Shown here: positions 10,679 to 24,994 of the stretch, one piece after another
How positions within the stretch are numbered: the first letter of the stretch is position 1
How the letters are laid out: each line of letters opens with the position of its first letter
Origin: Stercorarius parasiticus
Lineage: Eukaryota; Chordata; Aves; Charadriiformes; Stercorariidae
Direction: 5' to 3'
DNA: 64,000 bases
NCBI GenBank assembly: GCA_013396915.1
Contig: VWZL01000170.1
Coordinates: 1-64,000, forward strand
Program-made: the position numbers and the translations under genes
The notes under the pieces: generated by a model
Told to the model about the DNA's origin: nothing
The model's database searches: none
The model's input: only the letters and a program-made list of their open reading frames with translations

Positions 10679-13600
10679 AGAAAGCATATTTTCAAATCCT
10701 TGGGTAAATGAAGAATGTTTGCGAGACTACCTTGGCTTACATCAGTCACCAATGATAAGTCAATGCTTAACATTTCAAATTATGATATGATAACTGAGGA
10801 ATTTCTAAGTAACAGGATAGCTAGGGTGGCTAAGATTTCACTGTGTTGGTGACTACCGGTCATTTTTCTTTCCCTCAGCTTCTTTCTTTCTTTCTCATGC
10901 TTATGATGTGAATCATTGCTCTGCTGGTGCTATCTCCTGTGATATTGCTCCTATGTGTAATTTAAAGCATCCAGCATTCCAACTTAGTGTCTGACAACAC
11001 AACAGTCATACATCTACTGAAACCTCAAGCACATGCCCATTAATTTTCAGGCTATTTTTGTCATCTGAGATTTCGTACATCGTAACTTCTGAACTCCTGA
11101 AGAACTACAGTGAAGAAGGGAGAAAGTGTGATTGATGTATTTCACCATCGTAATCACAGAAATTTAGACATCGGTTAAGTAACATGAGAATGAACCCTTA
11201 TAATTAAGGAAGGAATCATTACTACTTTAGGACTTCTGCAACTTTTATTAAGATGTGTTTGATTTAGACTGACAAATGAGAGAACTCCTCTTCATTCTTT
11301 GAAAGAGCCATGGAAATTAATAGGAATTCATCTGCTGATACACTTGGTGGGTTTATATGGTCATGTGTAATGATGATCACATCACAGAGAGGAGCAGCAG
11401 CAGTTCTACCACAAAACTGTCTGTCTCTGCATTAGTTGTGGTTTTATTTCCATTCATTTACAAATGAGACACTTCCTCACAACTTATCTAATAAATGATT
11501 GGTTTTAAATCTTATTCTTTAATAGAGAGGCTTTATTGAAAGTTATACTGGGCATCACAGAATTTTCTCAGTGGCCTTATAGGCAACTCTGCTGGGATCA
11601 TCCAGTCAGTGTGGCTATCAGAAACAGCAAAACTTTCTTTTGTATTAAAAGAGATGTTCTGTTGTTGCCCACGGCCTAGAACTAGGAATGATTCTACTAT
11701 GAATTTTTTGAGTCATTTTTCAATAAGATGCTGAGCATCATTTTTGTAACCCAATGTGATCGTGAGCCTTTTCCTGCTGACTCAATTTCTTTAATATTCT
11801 GCTTGGAAACTGGTACCTAACTTCTGCATCTAGGCATTGAGACCCTTGTGGGAGAAGCTGTTAGACCAAGTCTGCTTGTCTCTCGCAGCTGTTACTACAC
11901 GTATCACTTTGTTAAAAGTAGCCATTAATTCAGGACTTACCAAAGCTGTTGTCTTGATTCTGCTGGTCAGTCATCATCTGTCAGCACCAGAAAAGATCAG
12001 AGGTATGGAATGAGAAATGTTAGTGGGGCCAGCTGTACTAGCTCATACTGTTGAGTCAGCCCCCTGGTATCTCATCTCAGGGTGACATGTGAGCTAATAA
12101 ATCTAGCTGTTCTACATCGACAGAGATAGAAAAACCAATCGTAATAACACAGATTTATCAAACCACGTATCTCATTCACTAGGACTGCAACTCTTACTGA
12201 GAGAACAGTGAATTATTCTACATGTCAAGTACGTGTTCTTGCAACGCCATGTAACTGCCTTGTCTCCACTGCTTCCCAGCTGCGAGCAGGGAGAGGTGAT
12301 CTGTGTTGTATGATAAACTTCAGAGGAAAAGACATTAGTGAAAAAGGAATGCTCACCCATAGCTTCTGCATTTTTGTGCTGTAACAACTTATGGCTGAAA
12401 ATCAAGATAGAGTTCAAACTGATTGACTTGATGGCTCTGTTATTACTAAATCATTCAGTAATTACTGAAAAGTTCTCACAGTTAGCTGCAGCACAACCAA
12501 CAGACTTTCTTTTTGATCCATTATTTCATGTAGGTGGAAAAACATAGTCAAGCAGCCTGTGATTGCAAAAGCCTTTCTCTCCATCGTAAACAAGTCACAA
12601 AGAGCCTCCTACTACGGTTACATAGAGAAAGACGTAAGTGAGAATGTTTAGATGTAGGGAAGGTCCCCTACTGTTCATGAATACATATCTTGCAACTCAG
12701 AGGTGGGTGACCAGTAACTGGTGCTGCCCCCAATTCATGCCACCTCTCAAAGCAAACCCATTTCTGCCCATCCAGTTTGGGCTGGAGGAAGGTAACAACT
12801 TAAATGAACTCTCCTTATAAAACCAGGAAACTGAACTGTGGGCTTTGTGGTGGGAATGTATGCATGATAACTGCCTGCTTTTCTGCCCTTACCACCCTGC
12901 TTCTGTTGGTGGGAACACGAGGCGTTCCAGCAGAGACACCGCTGCTTCTCAAACCTCCCATTCATTCACAATCAGTTCTATTGAGAAACTGCCACTCATC
13001 CTCGGCAGAAAAATAATGAAGCCAATCATTAGCACAATACGCCTGAGATTAGCTGAACAACTGATGCTTCTGTATGGCTGGTGGTACAGCTGCTCCAGGC
13101 GCCCCAGGCTACCCTTTGTATGTGCTGCCAGGTGGGATGTAACTTCAAGGCCCAGGTTCCAAAAGAAAGACAGGAGAAGGAGAACTAGCTTGCACGACAA
13201 GCAAGTTCACTTATGCAGTGCTTGAAAAAACACTGTTAAGAAGCAGCATAATTAGAAAGTGTCTGTGAAATAAAAGAACTGCAGTGCAGTTTCTAAACTG
13301 TTCATTAAAGTCACCCTTCTCAGGAGAAGATGGGTAAGAATGACTCCTGACTGAGGAAGGTTTTATGAGATATCTTGGCCACAAAATTAAAGGCTTCTCT
13401 CATGAGGGGATAGGAAGTTCCACGTGCAGCTATCAGACTTTCTTTCTTCTTGGAAGAAGTAAAGAACCTTGCCCACATTTTTGGTGTATGTGGCAGAAAT
13501 GCTCCCACTCTAGTCTTTTCCATGTTATGTTCTAGTCTCTGTCTAAATGTTCTCCTTCTAAATGTTAACTGTGGACAATAAACGTCCTGAAGGGATCATG

Positions 13601-14470
13601 TAGTGCACTGACTTCAACACTACCAACCCAGCTATTGAAAGGCATATAAGAGTGGCGAACAACCCAAGATTTTTAAACATATATATGTATTCCACTGGAT
13701 GTTCGCTGCTTTTTGTTGTGAACTATGAATCGTAAGAGTTCAAAAAAGCAGAAGTTCAGATTCTTCTTTTATCACCTGACTTGAAGAACTAAGCTGTAAA
13801 CATAGACCAACTATAGCAATACCGAAGCACAAGGGCATGCACTATCAGAGTTTGGATGTCCATGCTCTGTAAAGAAATTGTATGCAAAGAAAAAAAAGAA
13901 AACAGAACACAATATTAGAGAAACGGTTAAACTCTGTTTGGTTTAAAAAGGACGGAGAGCACCTCACTTCACCAAAGACTCCGAAAATCTGTTCACAGCT
14001 TTAAAAACCTGTGTATAGTCTGCCTGTCCTGTGCAGAGTAAAAAAGGGACAAGGAGAGAATCAAGTGGAAAGCAAATGCTCTGGGTCTTAGTGTAATAAG
14101 AGAAAAAAAGGTATGTGACTGATCTATATAGGCATAAGTTAAAAGGGGGGGTAGAAAGAAATCTACATGAAACAGGAAGTGTTAAAAGAAAAGGGTAAAA
14201 ATTAACAGAAGTGCATTAAAAGAACTCTACATTTGAAGCAAAGCAAAAGACAGACTAACCTTTGCCAAACTTGAAAGTCTAAATGTAAGGTTCAACATAA
14301 AAATGAGGAAAATGCTGAAAAGTACAGAGAGATACTGCAGAGGTAACCTAAATCTTCTTCATTCTGCTCTTGTGTTACCTAACTACAATGATAATCTGTA
14401 AGGCAACTCTGAGAAAAGGCTGTCCTATATTAAAAATTTCTGTGTAACGCTTAGTACCAGTGGGCATTGA

Positions 14471-17400
14471 CCCCTGACTGGGTCATTCGGGCATTATCAA
14501 ATGCACATAATAATTACATTAATATTTTGTGGAATACTAATAACTAATTACAGTGTAACTTTGCACATCAGAATGCAGCAAAGGCCATGACAGCCTGATT
14601 CTACAAGTACATACATAGGCTTTATAATGCCGGTGGAGCATAATTACCTTACCAGCTGGGGCCTCTGTAACATTACAATATTTCTTCAGAGTCATAGCTG
14701 GAAGATACCAGTAAAGCTATTTGGAAAGGAGGCTGTTCGGAGAGAGAGTGACAAAATTATTTGTGTACTATACTCTGTACAGTTAGTGGCACAGCCAGGA
14801 TAAGATTTACAGATCAGACTCTAAGTCTTATGCTTGTTCCTTCCATGAGCAAATGGGCTTTGCACACATACAAGCAAAATGCACATTCAGAATAAAAGGC
14901 CATCCTCTGGAAACATTGTTCCTGGCAGGTCCATGAGGGAGCAACATCCCAACATCCAGAGCAGTGTTTAGATAAAAGCTCCCTGCCTTGTGCTGATCTG
15001 TTTGCTGCCACTGATATGAGAACTCCCCCAGACAATTCACAACTTGTCACTGCATGTCAGTAGTCCTATATAACTGACTGTAAACTGCCATGGAAGAAAA
15101 AATAAGAAGAGTTTTTTCCCAGAGATTACAGAAGTAAAACTGTCTCGTAAGGTCGGTGATGATAATTTTAAACCAACTTTGAAGTTAAACCTTTGGGTTC
15201 ATTCACCTCTGGAATAAGAAATATTATGTTTTAAAAATGCAAAACCAAAATGACTGCAACAGTATTTCAGTGCCATAGAAATAAAAATATTTTTCTTGTT
15301 ATGATCAAGTATTCTTACATTTCACTGGTTAGACAGAGGAGACTAACGTTATGTCTGTTGTACTGCAGAATTATTTGCTAACATAGTATTAAAAAGCTGC
15401 CAAGAATCAAGCTTTTCTTCCTCCCCCCTCAGAGAAGATATAGCCAATCCACCAACAGGTCTGTATTTGCCAGGAATAAAAAACCTAAAGACAGGTTTTG
15501 CCAAGGTCCTTTTTAATTCTGTCATTCTTTTGTTGGTCCACACACAGTATTTAATGTGTTTCAGAGTTAATTTAGGAATAAGTGAGGCATCTGCTCTTAA
15601 ATGGTCTGTCAATTCATGGTTTTATATGGGCGTAAATCGTACAGCAAAAACTGTAACAGCCATTGATACATTTCTTCATGAAGAGATTTGAATTACAGTA
15701 TTTTACCAGATGTATTTTTCTGCTGTTATCATTACTCGGTGCTAATTTGGAAAAACAACAGTTCCAAAGGGTGCCCTGGTGCATTAAATACCCTTCAAAT
15801 TCTGGTAAGTAAAGTGCAAAGAAGGAATTAGAAATCCCAAATGTCAGCATGCACCATTTAAAAAAGAACTCAGTCTTGCAGTAGACTTGACCAAATAGAT
15901 CTTGAAAGAAGCACTTGTTCTGCTAAAGTACTTAGAATCAGATTCTAGGTTTTGGTGTGGGTTTTGTTTTTTTTTTTCCTCAAAGAAAAGATCTTTTTTA
16001 GAAAATTCCCATTTCAAATTACTTCACTGCTGTTTAATTTGTGTGAAATACAGACTTAATGAGAAAAGGGAATTTCCTCTAAGAGGTATTGGCTTGAGCT
16101 ATAAAATTAATACAAGCAAAGTACAAAGAAGTGAAATTTATCTCTCTGAATAACTTCCATCCTGGGACCCATTAACACTTCTCTCAAGAATTGTTTTAGA
16201 TAGATGGCTAGCAATTTCTGACGACCTATGCACTATTTTGTTTTATCTTTAGGAGGGCTATGGCTGATGTTCTGTCCTCCAGGATTTTCAAATGAATCAG
16301 ATGAGCGTTCAAAAAGTAGGGCAATAAAAGGCATAAATTATTTCAAAAGGATCAAGAGAATTAATTAAAAGAATAGATAGCGCCTTTTAAGAACTTGGGA
16401 GAAATTTTAGTTTATGTATTTCTCTGTCACGCCAAGGGGAAACTTCAGAAGTATAATGTTAAACATCTCAAAATTATCAAGAACCCTTATTATGGGCTAA
16501 AAGTTGAGTTTGGTGCTGTCATCACAGTGGTCCAGTTGTAATAATTTTCAGATGTTGCTTTTCTTCATGGAAATCAACTGGTAGCTTGGGATAATGCATC
16601 TCTCTGTACCCAGGTTTTCTGCTTCATGTGGGACCACAACAGGTGCAGAGCTTCCACTAACCTTCATCATCATTGCTGGGCATCGTATCTCTCGGATTAC
16701 TTTCTTGTACCACTGCCAATCATGGCATAGCAACCAGTCAAAAGTTATTGCTCTGCTTCTGAAGAGGACAAAGACTGATTCACTTTCAAATTATTTAATA
16801 TGAATTACAGAATACAACGCCAATAGTGTTTTCCATAGAAGGTTAACTTCTGCAGAACAATCCCCTTTATATGAAGTTTATGCTAAAGTACGTTGTTTTC
16901 CTTAATTGTAGACATAGGCATTATATTTGTAGATATATATGTAAATGTCTCTGTGCAAAGCTAAGACTTGGATTAAATATTTGGTGGAATAAAGCCTTTG
17001 GTTTCTGGGAGGGAGGTTTTCCACCCTTAAATATACTTATTTGGAGACAGCAAGTGATGAACTGGGCATCTTCTTCCTTACTTCCATTAATCTGCAACTG
17101 GAAAAGATTATTTTTGAACCATTCTATGGAATTGTGTATGATTTTAGAAAATTTTTGGTTTTTGTTGTTTGATTATATTTTTAAGTAACTAGTACATGGA
17201 GTGTCTGATATAAACACCTAATTTTGTAGAGGTACTGTGACAGTAAATGTCAATTCAGAAATCTCAAGCCATCTTTTTTTCAGGTTAGAAAAGAGAAATA
17301 TATACAGCAGATTTGATGCCCATGCTTAACTGTTTCTGTATTATAGAAGCCATAGATAATTTTGTAATAACTTTAATTTCCCTATTTTAAAAACAGACTG

Positions 17401-18140
17401 AAAGTTATAGGAAGGGGATATACAAGCCCAGTTCATTGAACTTGTCTTAACATTGGGAACCTAAAGCACTTGGGAGTATGCAAAGTGCAGGTGAGCTGAC
17501 AATTCCATTATAGCTTTGTTCTACAGGAAACGAGTACGACCAGCATTAGGACCTAATATGTCACCAGTGACTTGCCACTAAACAAATATAGTCTCCAAAG
17601 TCTTCACAGAATGTTATGTGCTGGACTGCGGACTTGGCCCTCCTACCACTAACCTTCTGATAGGGACCCGTTTGTGCTACAAATGAATTTAATCTGACAT
17701 AGGAAAAAAAACGTAATACACACACTGTAATGGCTGTATTCAAAAGCAAGGCTATAAAGTTGGTTCAGTCACGTTTTTTCCAGGTGCAAACTGTACCATT
17801 TTCCTACCATATCACCTACAGGTGGGAGATACCAAAATCACTTGACATAATTAAGGACTATGTTGTATAAACCAGACGGTTGGGTTTCATCATGGTTTAT
17901 GCCTTCCTATCCTTATTCCCAAAACTCACAGGGCACAAAGCCACACCCAGACAAAACTGCCTGCGTGCCAGCTTGCAGTGTCCTGCAGGCTGCTTGCCAG
18001 TGCTTATTACTGCAAGAAACTTTGCCTGCTCTGTGATGGGGAGGATAAAGCTGCAACAGAAGTGCATAAAAGCATACCAGCACTTTGTGTCCTAGATGGG
18101 GATATAAAGAAGGTAAAACAGTTGTTCAGTCTGAGCTTAC
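14471..18140. other. Unique non-coding stretch with possible conserved elements
   Basis: No gene was recognised. The intervals 14480-14720 and 15440-15700 are rich in homeodomain-type TAAT cores and look like complex unique sequence rather than repeat. See the findings. An interrupted T run is at 15967-15977. Confidence 0.5.
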
Positions 18141-18420
18141 CATGGCTATTCAGGAAAATACCTTCCAGACTCCTGCTAAACACACTGGTGAGACCTCCTG
18201 GGAGGCACGATGGATGCACTCCCCACCTTGTGCCTGAAAGCAGACGGGGAGGCGCCTTTGCATCCAGGGAAAACTGACTTGTGCACGTTGAAAGCCCAGG
18301 GCGCTGGAGACTGGTGATGGCCCCAGGCACAGGGTGGGGAGCGATGCTGTCTGTCCTTTGCGGGACACTTCGTCGTGCCGCCCATCCCGATGGTTCCCCC
18401 GTCATGTCACGAGGTGGCAG
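18141..18420. other. CpG-dense GC-rich patch
   Basis: About 13 CpG dinucleotides fall in roughly 240 bp, many in the last 80 bp, in surroundings that are otherwise CpG-poor. Its GC content opens frames on both strands, including a 132-codon minus frame from 18405 to 18007 with no motif I know. It is shorter than a typical vertebrate promoter CpG island, and I saw no TATA box or gene on either side. It could be a small orphan CpG island, an old GC-rich insertion, or chance. Confidence 0.4.
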
Positions 18421-21400
18421 TGTTTAGTTTCCATGCTTCTGCTCTAGATAGGCTTGACATCATGTTCCCTTTTCCCAAATTATTTCTTTTTTCCGGTGGA
18501 CATTTCCACAGTGTGGTTATGAGCAGTTCCTTCTGTGTACTGTGGTCCTCAGCAGTTGAACTTCAGCGTGTCTGATCTATGTGTGAGACCACCTGAAAGT
18601 GAGCCGTGAGGACCACATGATGAGTTTAAATATTTTATTTCATTGCATTCATATTTCATCACTACAGCTGTATGTATGGTCTTTGATGCACCAGCTGAGG
18701 TGTGATCCCTAATGCAGGGTCATTGGTTTATTCATTGGTCTATTTAGTCTTTCAGGATTATCCCCTTATTCAAGAGAGCCTGGACCAGGAGAAAGCGGAC
18801 ACAGGGTCTGTAACACAGGGGAGCTTCCGTCTGCAGTGGAAGTGGACTTAACATGACAGAAGGCTCTTGGCAGCCTTTGAAGGTTCAAGATACAAGATAT
18901 TTCTTACATGTAAGCTCAGGTCAACTTGATAACTGGAATGGTAGAATGTGGGTATAAAATGCAAATATCCAAAATGCAAGATTGCCTGTAATCAGGAGTT
19001 AGTAGTAAGAGTATAGTTGATAAGCTGGGGTTTTATTCATTGAAAGCAAAGGAAAATGTGGCTGACCTCAGTGAATTCAATCATCACAGAATTACTGTGA
19101 TTTGCCTTGACTATGAGAAAATAAGCGTGAATTGTTAGGCAAGTGATTTGCAACAGAAAGAGACACATTGTATGAGGCCAAGGTGATAAATCTCCCTGGG
19201 AACCTCATAGGCACTGAGGTTCTGGGAAGCTCGGGAATGGTGGGCTAAAACTGGAATACATCCATGAGGTATACAGAGATGATATAGGGAGCAACTCAAA
19301 AAGCATGACTTTTCCATTCTCTTACATGAAGATAGGGAGGAATTCTGATTGCTATCTATATGTATTTCATGCTAGAGATGAAGTTAAAGTGAGATCAGAG
19401 CACTGGGTCTTCCAAAGAGAGCAGAAAGAGGACACAACTACCTTAAATGTGATCTTTAAACCATTTAATTTAGAAAAACGTATTACGACAGAAATAGCTC
19501 TTGATGACTTTTAGGAAGGCTACATCCTGTTCTGTTGTTCCTAGGAACACATTTCAGCCACTTATCACAAGTGCTTGAGACCATCTATCTGACATATCGA
19601 TGATCTAGCTCAGCATTAATGGGTTTTTCAGATAATGATGCTGCAAAATTAGTTTTTTGATGATGTCCAATTTATATATAAAAAAAGAAACATTCAAATC
19701 AAGGGAATATTATTTTAAAATCAAGCTGGGAATGTTGGCACTTCACAAGCAACAGGCCAATCACACTTGTGATGATATTTTATTTCTTAACATCATTTTT
19801 CTTGAATTTCAGCAATCCATAAGATAGCATATACAAAATTCTGTAGTCTCCACATGGACGAATAGCTGGTGTTTTGCTGTCATTCAGGAACTTCTGAAAA
19901 AAGCTTGTTGGCTTCTGAAAATTATGTTTGTTCTGAGATGCTGTTGCACAGGAATGGCTTGTTGTATAAATGTATATAAGGCAACAGTCACGGTGAACTT
20001 TGATCATTTATTCTTTTTTGCATTTGTTACTGAAACTATTTTTAAAAAAGCAGAATGTTAACTGTTTTTTGCCGAAGGCGTTGGAACCCATTTGGTTTTC
20101 ATTAATCCTTTTAGCATTAGTAATTAATTCAGAGGACTTCATGAATGAACAAGAATGAGAAGAGGCAAAAGAATATATATGGTGTAGGTAAGGCAAATAG
20201 GTGGGAGAGACGTAACGTGGGCACATTCCTGACTGAATACATGCATATTTATTATGCAGTGGAATGGTCTTAATGTAACTATGCAGTCCACATTCAGAGC
20301 TTTGTAAAAGACAAATTGTCCAGTACCACTGAATTTAAATTAAGCGCTATCTACTCAGTAGCTAAAAATGTTTTTTTTCTACAGTTCAGCCTATTTGGCT
20401 GTTATGAACATTTACCAAGACACACCAATTTTAATATTGCAAGCAGATATTAGTCTTATGTCTCTATCAATCTGAGTGTAAGAAAAACTCTACTTGGCCA
20501 ACACCCTAAGGAAATTTTTCTTTAACTGTAAAGCAAACTAGGAATACCAAAACTGTTTATGCATTTATGTTACATTTAAGTTGAAAAAAGTAAGAAATTA
20601 AAAATAGGACCTGACTTGAGAAATACATGTGAAGAGTAAAGGCTTAGAGTTGTAGGCTAGGATCTGGGTGAAAGTTCATGATAGTTTGATTTTCTTTGTT
20701 CCATAGGGATTTGCAATATTTTTTTCTCTTTAAGAAATCTTCAAAACAACAACCGAATTCCAATTGGAAATGGAGCATCACAAAAAAATACATATAAATT
20801 TGCCCAAATCCTTCTCCCTGTGGCCTTGTCAGAAGAATTGCAAGGGCTAGTGTATGAATGGAAGGGGCAGAATATGACAAACTTCTCGAAAGGCTGAACG
20901 TAATTCTTCTCCAGACTGGCTGATGTTGGTAAAATAGCGGATAATTACAGACAATTCCATCATAGCATTAGTCATGGATTCAATAAATCCCTATTTAGAC
21001 AATTTTCTAGACAATTCAATGATGTAAAATGCTGAAAAAAATTAATCTTCAGGGATTTTTTAGTTCTTTCCCAAACAAAAAGCTACTGTATTAAAATAGT
21101 TTCCTGACATAGTCAAGTCTTAAAGCAAGTTGTCTGATGAGATATTGCATGGTTTTAGGGATTTCAACCACTTTGCAATGAGCTACCCCATTTTCCCCCC
21201 AGTCAGCTTTGGTATGAAGGGTGATTGTTCTCTAACCTCAGCCAGTGCTATCCAAATGAAAAAAAAAAGGAATAAACATCACCAAGAAAGGTCAAGAGAC
21301 ACAACATTACTATTTTTTTTTACTTTAGTACATACATTTTTCACTGACATCAATTCTTGCAGTCTTATGCTGCTTGTAAACAAGAACCTGGAAAAAAAAA

Positions 21401-21870
21401 ATATTTCCTGGCTTGAAATTTTCCAGGAAGGTCTCTTTAATGACTCTGCTCTGCTAAATAAGGCGTTTTGTTGGCTGTACACAAGTGTTCAGAAAAACAG
21501 AAGCTGAAGTCAGTAAGGGGGAGAAGACCACAGGCTTTGTTCCACAAAGAATGAATGAAGGTCCTGCATTGTTTTTTACTCAGCTAGGTTGTCTTTAGCT
21601 TTCCAATTTGCAACCAAGGTTACCAAGTGTACAAGTATTTAATTTTCTGTAACATCAGCCGTAAGTCATTGTTACATCTTCCCAAGTTTAATTCATCCAA
21701 ATAATGAACAGAGAATTCTACAGACAGCGTTGTACAACTTGTGCTCACTTGTAGCAGTTTTCACATCTAATCAACCACTTAATTGACATCTTGAAAAAAA
21801 ACAAAAAAGCTTGAATATCCTATTAAATGAAGGCATGAGTATTTGTTTTTAATGTGTCTTCCTGTGGGTT
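18421..21870. other. Unique AT-rich non-coding stretch
   Basis: No gene, RNA gene or interspersed repeat was recognised. The open frames are short and lack coding features. Confidence 0.55.
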
Positions 21871-24800
21871 ATGTTTAGCACCTTCATTTAGATGATTTTA
21901 TAGCCTTTAATTTTTTTATCCGGTTGCTAAACGGTGGCCGAACCTTTAAGGTGCCCAATAAAAATTAACTATAAAGCCTGCGCTAGGAAAACAACAGCTC
22001 CGTGTTAAGCTGTTAACTCAGTTTCTGAGGCTCCAGGATCAAAAAAATCCTTTTAATCTACAGTTCTAACCTGAAGAATGAGGTCAAACAAACCTGACCA
22101 CAACTACAAAAAAGGGTCTCATCTCCAGTCCTTCTGCTCCCAACAAACGCAGCCAAAACAAAATGGTTTCCTTAACCTTGCTGACCTAAATTCCTCTGAA
22201 ACACAGGAAAATCATCTGCCTTTCCTAGTCACTAGGGGTAAAGTGCAGGTTCTGGTTGGTATTTTGAGTACTATATTACTGCAGGTTTCCACAGAGCATA
22301 ATAGAAAAATCAGTAAAGAACATCCAGAATGTCCATATGTTTCCATGATTTTAAAAAATAGTCATAGGGTCAATAGATACTGGGAATAAAAAAATGGCTA
22401 CAGAATAATCCACGTGCACATTCCCTTCTAATCCCCTAAAATTTCTACCGCATTCTTAAACTGATATCATATTTCCCCCTAATCTGACAGGTGAACCACA
22501 ATTTTCAGGTGTACCACACAAAATCCCACAGGTCTTGCCATCTCTAAGAGAATCCTAAAAATAAACTCTGAAGTGGAGTGTCTGGGAAGAGTGACTGAAT
22601 GACAGATGTACCTGCTGCAGCACTGTCAAAGGATGCTTTTACTGCAGAGGTCCTGCTCAGAAGGATGATCTCAACTGTCTGTTGTGGCTACAGTGAGTTT
22701 CATCCTGAGCTATGAGAGATTCACAGCTGGGGCTAACACCCCATCTCTTTCCTTATTGCTATCTTATAACAATCTTAATCTTTAAATTTAAGTTTTTGTA
22801 AGCAGTCTTAGAGCTTCCTTATGGTGTGAGGGATTTGGGAGGACCCTTCCCCCCCAACAAACACGTTTGAAATACCCTATATCAGATTATTAGAAAAAAT
22901 TCAAACATACATTGAAGCCGATCCAGCTGATTCTAGAATTTTCCTGCCCTTTGTTATGCTCCTACAGCTGAAGAACAACAAATCTGCTATGTCAGCGCTG
23001 AACTTTCTCTTCTTTCGAAGAGCATTATCGTATTTCCTAAAGTGGGGGAACCTGTTGTTCTTCACCTTTGCCAGAAATTTTTTTTCTTCTGGAGAAGCTG
23101 GAGCCTTGTTTCTTATTCTTTCACCCCATATTCCTTCCTTGCTCTAGTAGCATGCTCCCTCAATTAGCTACTCCACTGAAAGAACAGCCTTATTGTGCAA
23201 ACTCCAAGGCACTGTAGGAACTGTTCTCGTAAGAAGAGTAGATAAACTAGCTGGAGTGTGTACAAGCTCCAGCATTCTTCTGCAATAATTTTCCTACAAA
23301 ACAGTAGAAAGAGGTGAACGCTTTCACCATTTCACAGCCAGTGATCATTAGAAGATGAGGTTGCTTGCAAGTTGTCTTTGCAATAGAAAATATGAATATC
23401 CGTATGTACAGTCATTCCCTAACTCCTTCCCCTCAACCCACCCAGCTTGCAGAGTAACCATATGTTCAGTTAAGACATAGTTTCAATAAATTCAAAAATT
23501 CCAGACCAGATTTGAATGCTTTTTGATTTCGGAATGCAGATGCTTTAAAGAAGAAAAGATAGGGGTTCACTTTTATAAAAAAAAAAAGAGTAGCAGTTGT
23601 AGGAAGATGAGAATATTTATTGAAAATATTTTACTATTTAAATGTTGAAAAAAACACTGTGGGCAAGATACTAGTGTTTTGTATTGTTACTATGTAAACG
23701 TTATTCGTTGTAAAAGTAACTAACTACTTCAGAGTTGAAGCCTTAAAGTACAGACAGTAGTGCTTTTATTAGTTCACCCTGCACGAGTCATTCCCCAGAG
23801 CTCTCAATAGCAATTCCTAGAAGTCTTAAGACCAGTGTCTCTCTGGTTTTGCCTCAAGGGGTCTACTGAAATTACCTGCTCCTTTATTATTTTGAAGAGG
23901 TACAGTTTTCTTAAGTGCATTATTGAATACCTCAACTTGGTTATCCACTTTTGTTCCCCAATGTTACTGGCATTCCAGTGTGATGATGATCTTTTTTCCT
24001 TTCTGCTTAAGCTTTTCATCTGTCAATACATTTTCAGATCATGTTTGGAATTCTAGATCTATCATTACTGACAGACATTCATCCAACTATTTTCAAATGC
24101 ATTACATCTTCTGAAAAAGATTGGCATAAATATTCTTTGCTATAACAAAATGTGAAGGAAAGAAACAGTGATTTAATTACCAAGACTCAATTGCTGGCTC
24201 AGGCTTCTGATGCCTTATAGTAATTCAGAGGAAACCCTTTAATTAAAGTAAAATTATATTCTGTGTTCATTTTTTTTCTATGCCTGCTTGTTGATTTGCT
24301 TGACAGGTTCCTTTCTTTTTCTATGTACCTACCAGGATAGAAGTTTTTTAAAAGGTTTATTTAAAAGTAAACAAACCTGATTTTGAACAGGCTATGGCAC
24401 AGTTGTCTAATGCTTTCCCACTGCCTGGTTTAAGTTCTTTCAAGTCCACAAAATTTCAATGTTTTTGACTGACACTTTTTGGTCAGGTCTCTGCTTCCAG
24501 CTGGTTACTTGAGGAGAAGTCTGATGTGAGAGAATGACAATCAAAGTAGGTCCATTTATGAGAGGTGGAGAAGTTAAGACCTAGTACTTGAATCTTCCTG
24601 TGTGCTGGGCATTGCAGCTTTCTGTTTGGCAGGGACTTTCTCTTCATGTTAGAAATGTATTTTTGCTACCTCTAAATTTTGTCAGGTTTTAGGTCCTTGG
24701 GAAAAAATTACTGTCAGCAGAAGCACAGTAGAGAGTTTCATAATGTTTAGTGGATAATATCCCAGTGATTTCCTTTGTATTGAGCATGCTCCAAGCAGGG

Positions 24801-24994
24801 AAGTGAACAGATTTTACTTTGCAATTGCAAGTATGAGCTGTTATACTCTTTGCTAGTGAGGTATGAGTCCACATTTCAAGAACAAGTGAATCATCCTGCA
24901 TCTAGAAGAGGACAGCAAAACCCAGGAATGTGAAAAAATACAGCTTGTCTAGGGTAGAAGAGACAAGACTAAGGCAAGACATCAGGGTAAAAAA
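21871..24994. other. Unique non-coding stretch with possible conserved element
   Basis: The first 190 bases (about 21880-22065) keep several CpGs and TAAT-type sites in otherwise AT-rich DNA and are discussed as a possible regulatory element. A 103-codon plus frame (22078-22389) has no recognisable domain. An A11 run is at 23577-23587. Confidence 0.5.

Larger units (their letters stand above)
9791..14470. other. Unique non-coding stretch
   Basis: No gene was recognised. It contains a 9-bp perfect inverted repeat (10094-10117), a T14 run (10665-10678), and a short CTTT tract (about 10880-10895). The open frames at 12.8-13.2 kb overlap in several frames and look accidental. Confidence 0.55.

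Noticed and set aside
12338..13225. Cluster of overlapping open frames around 12.8-13.2 kb as a gene
   Set aside because: Frames overlap on both strands, no domain is recognisable, and the pattern fits locally higher GC content.
18007..18405. 132-codon minus-strand frame in the CpG patch as a gene
   Set aside because: The GC-rich, stop-poor sequence opens several frames at once. Residue content is low-complexity and no family is recognised.
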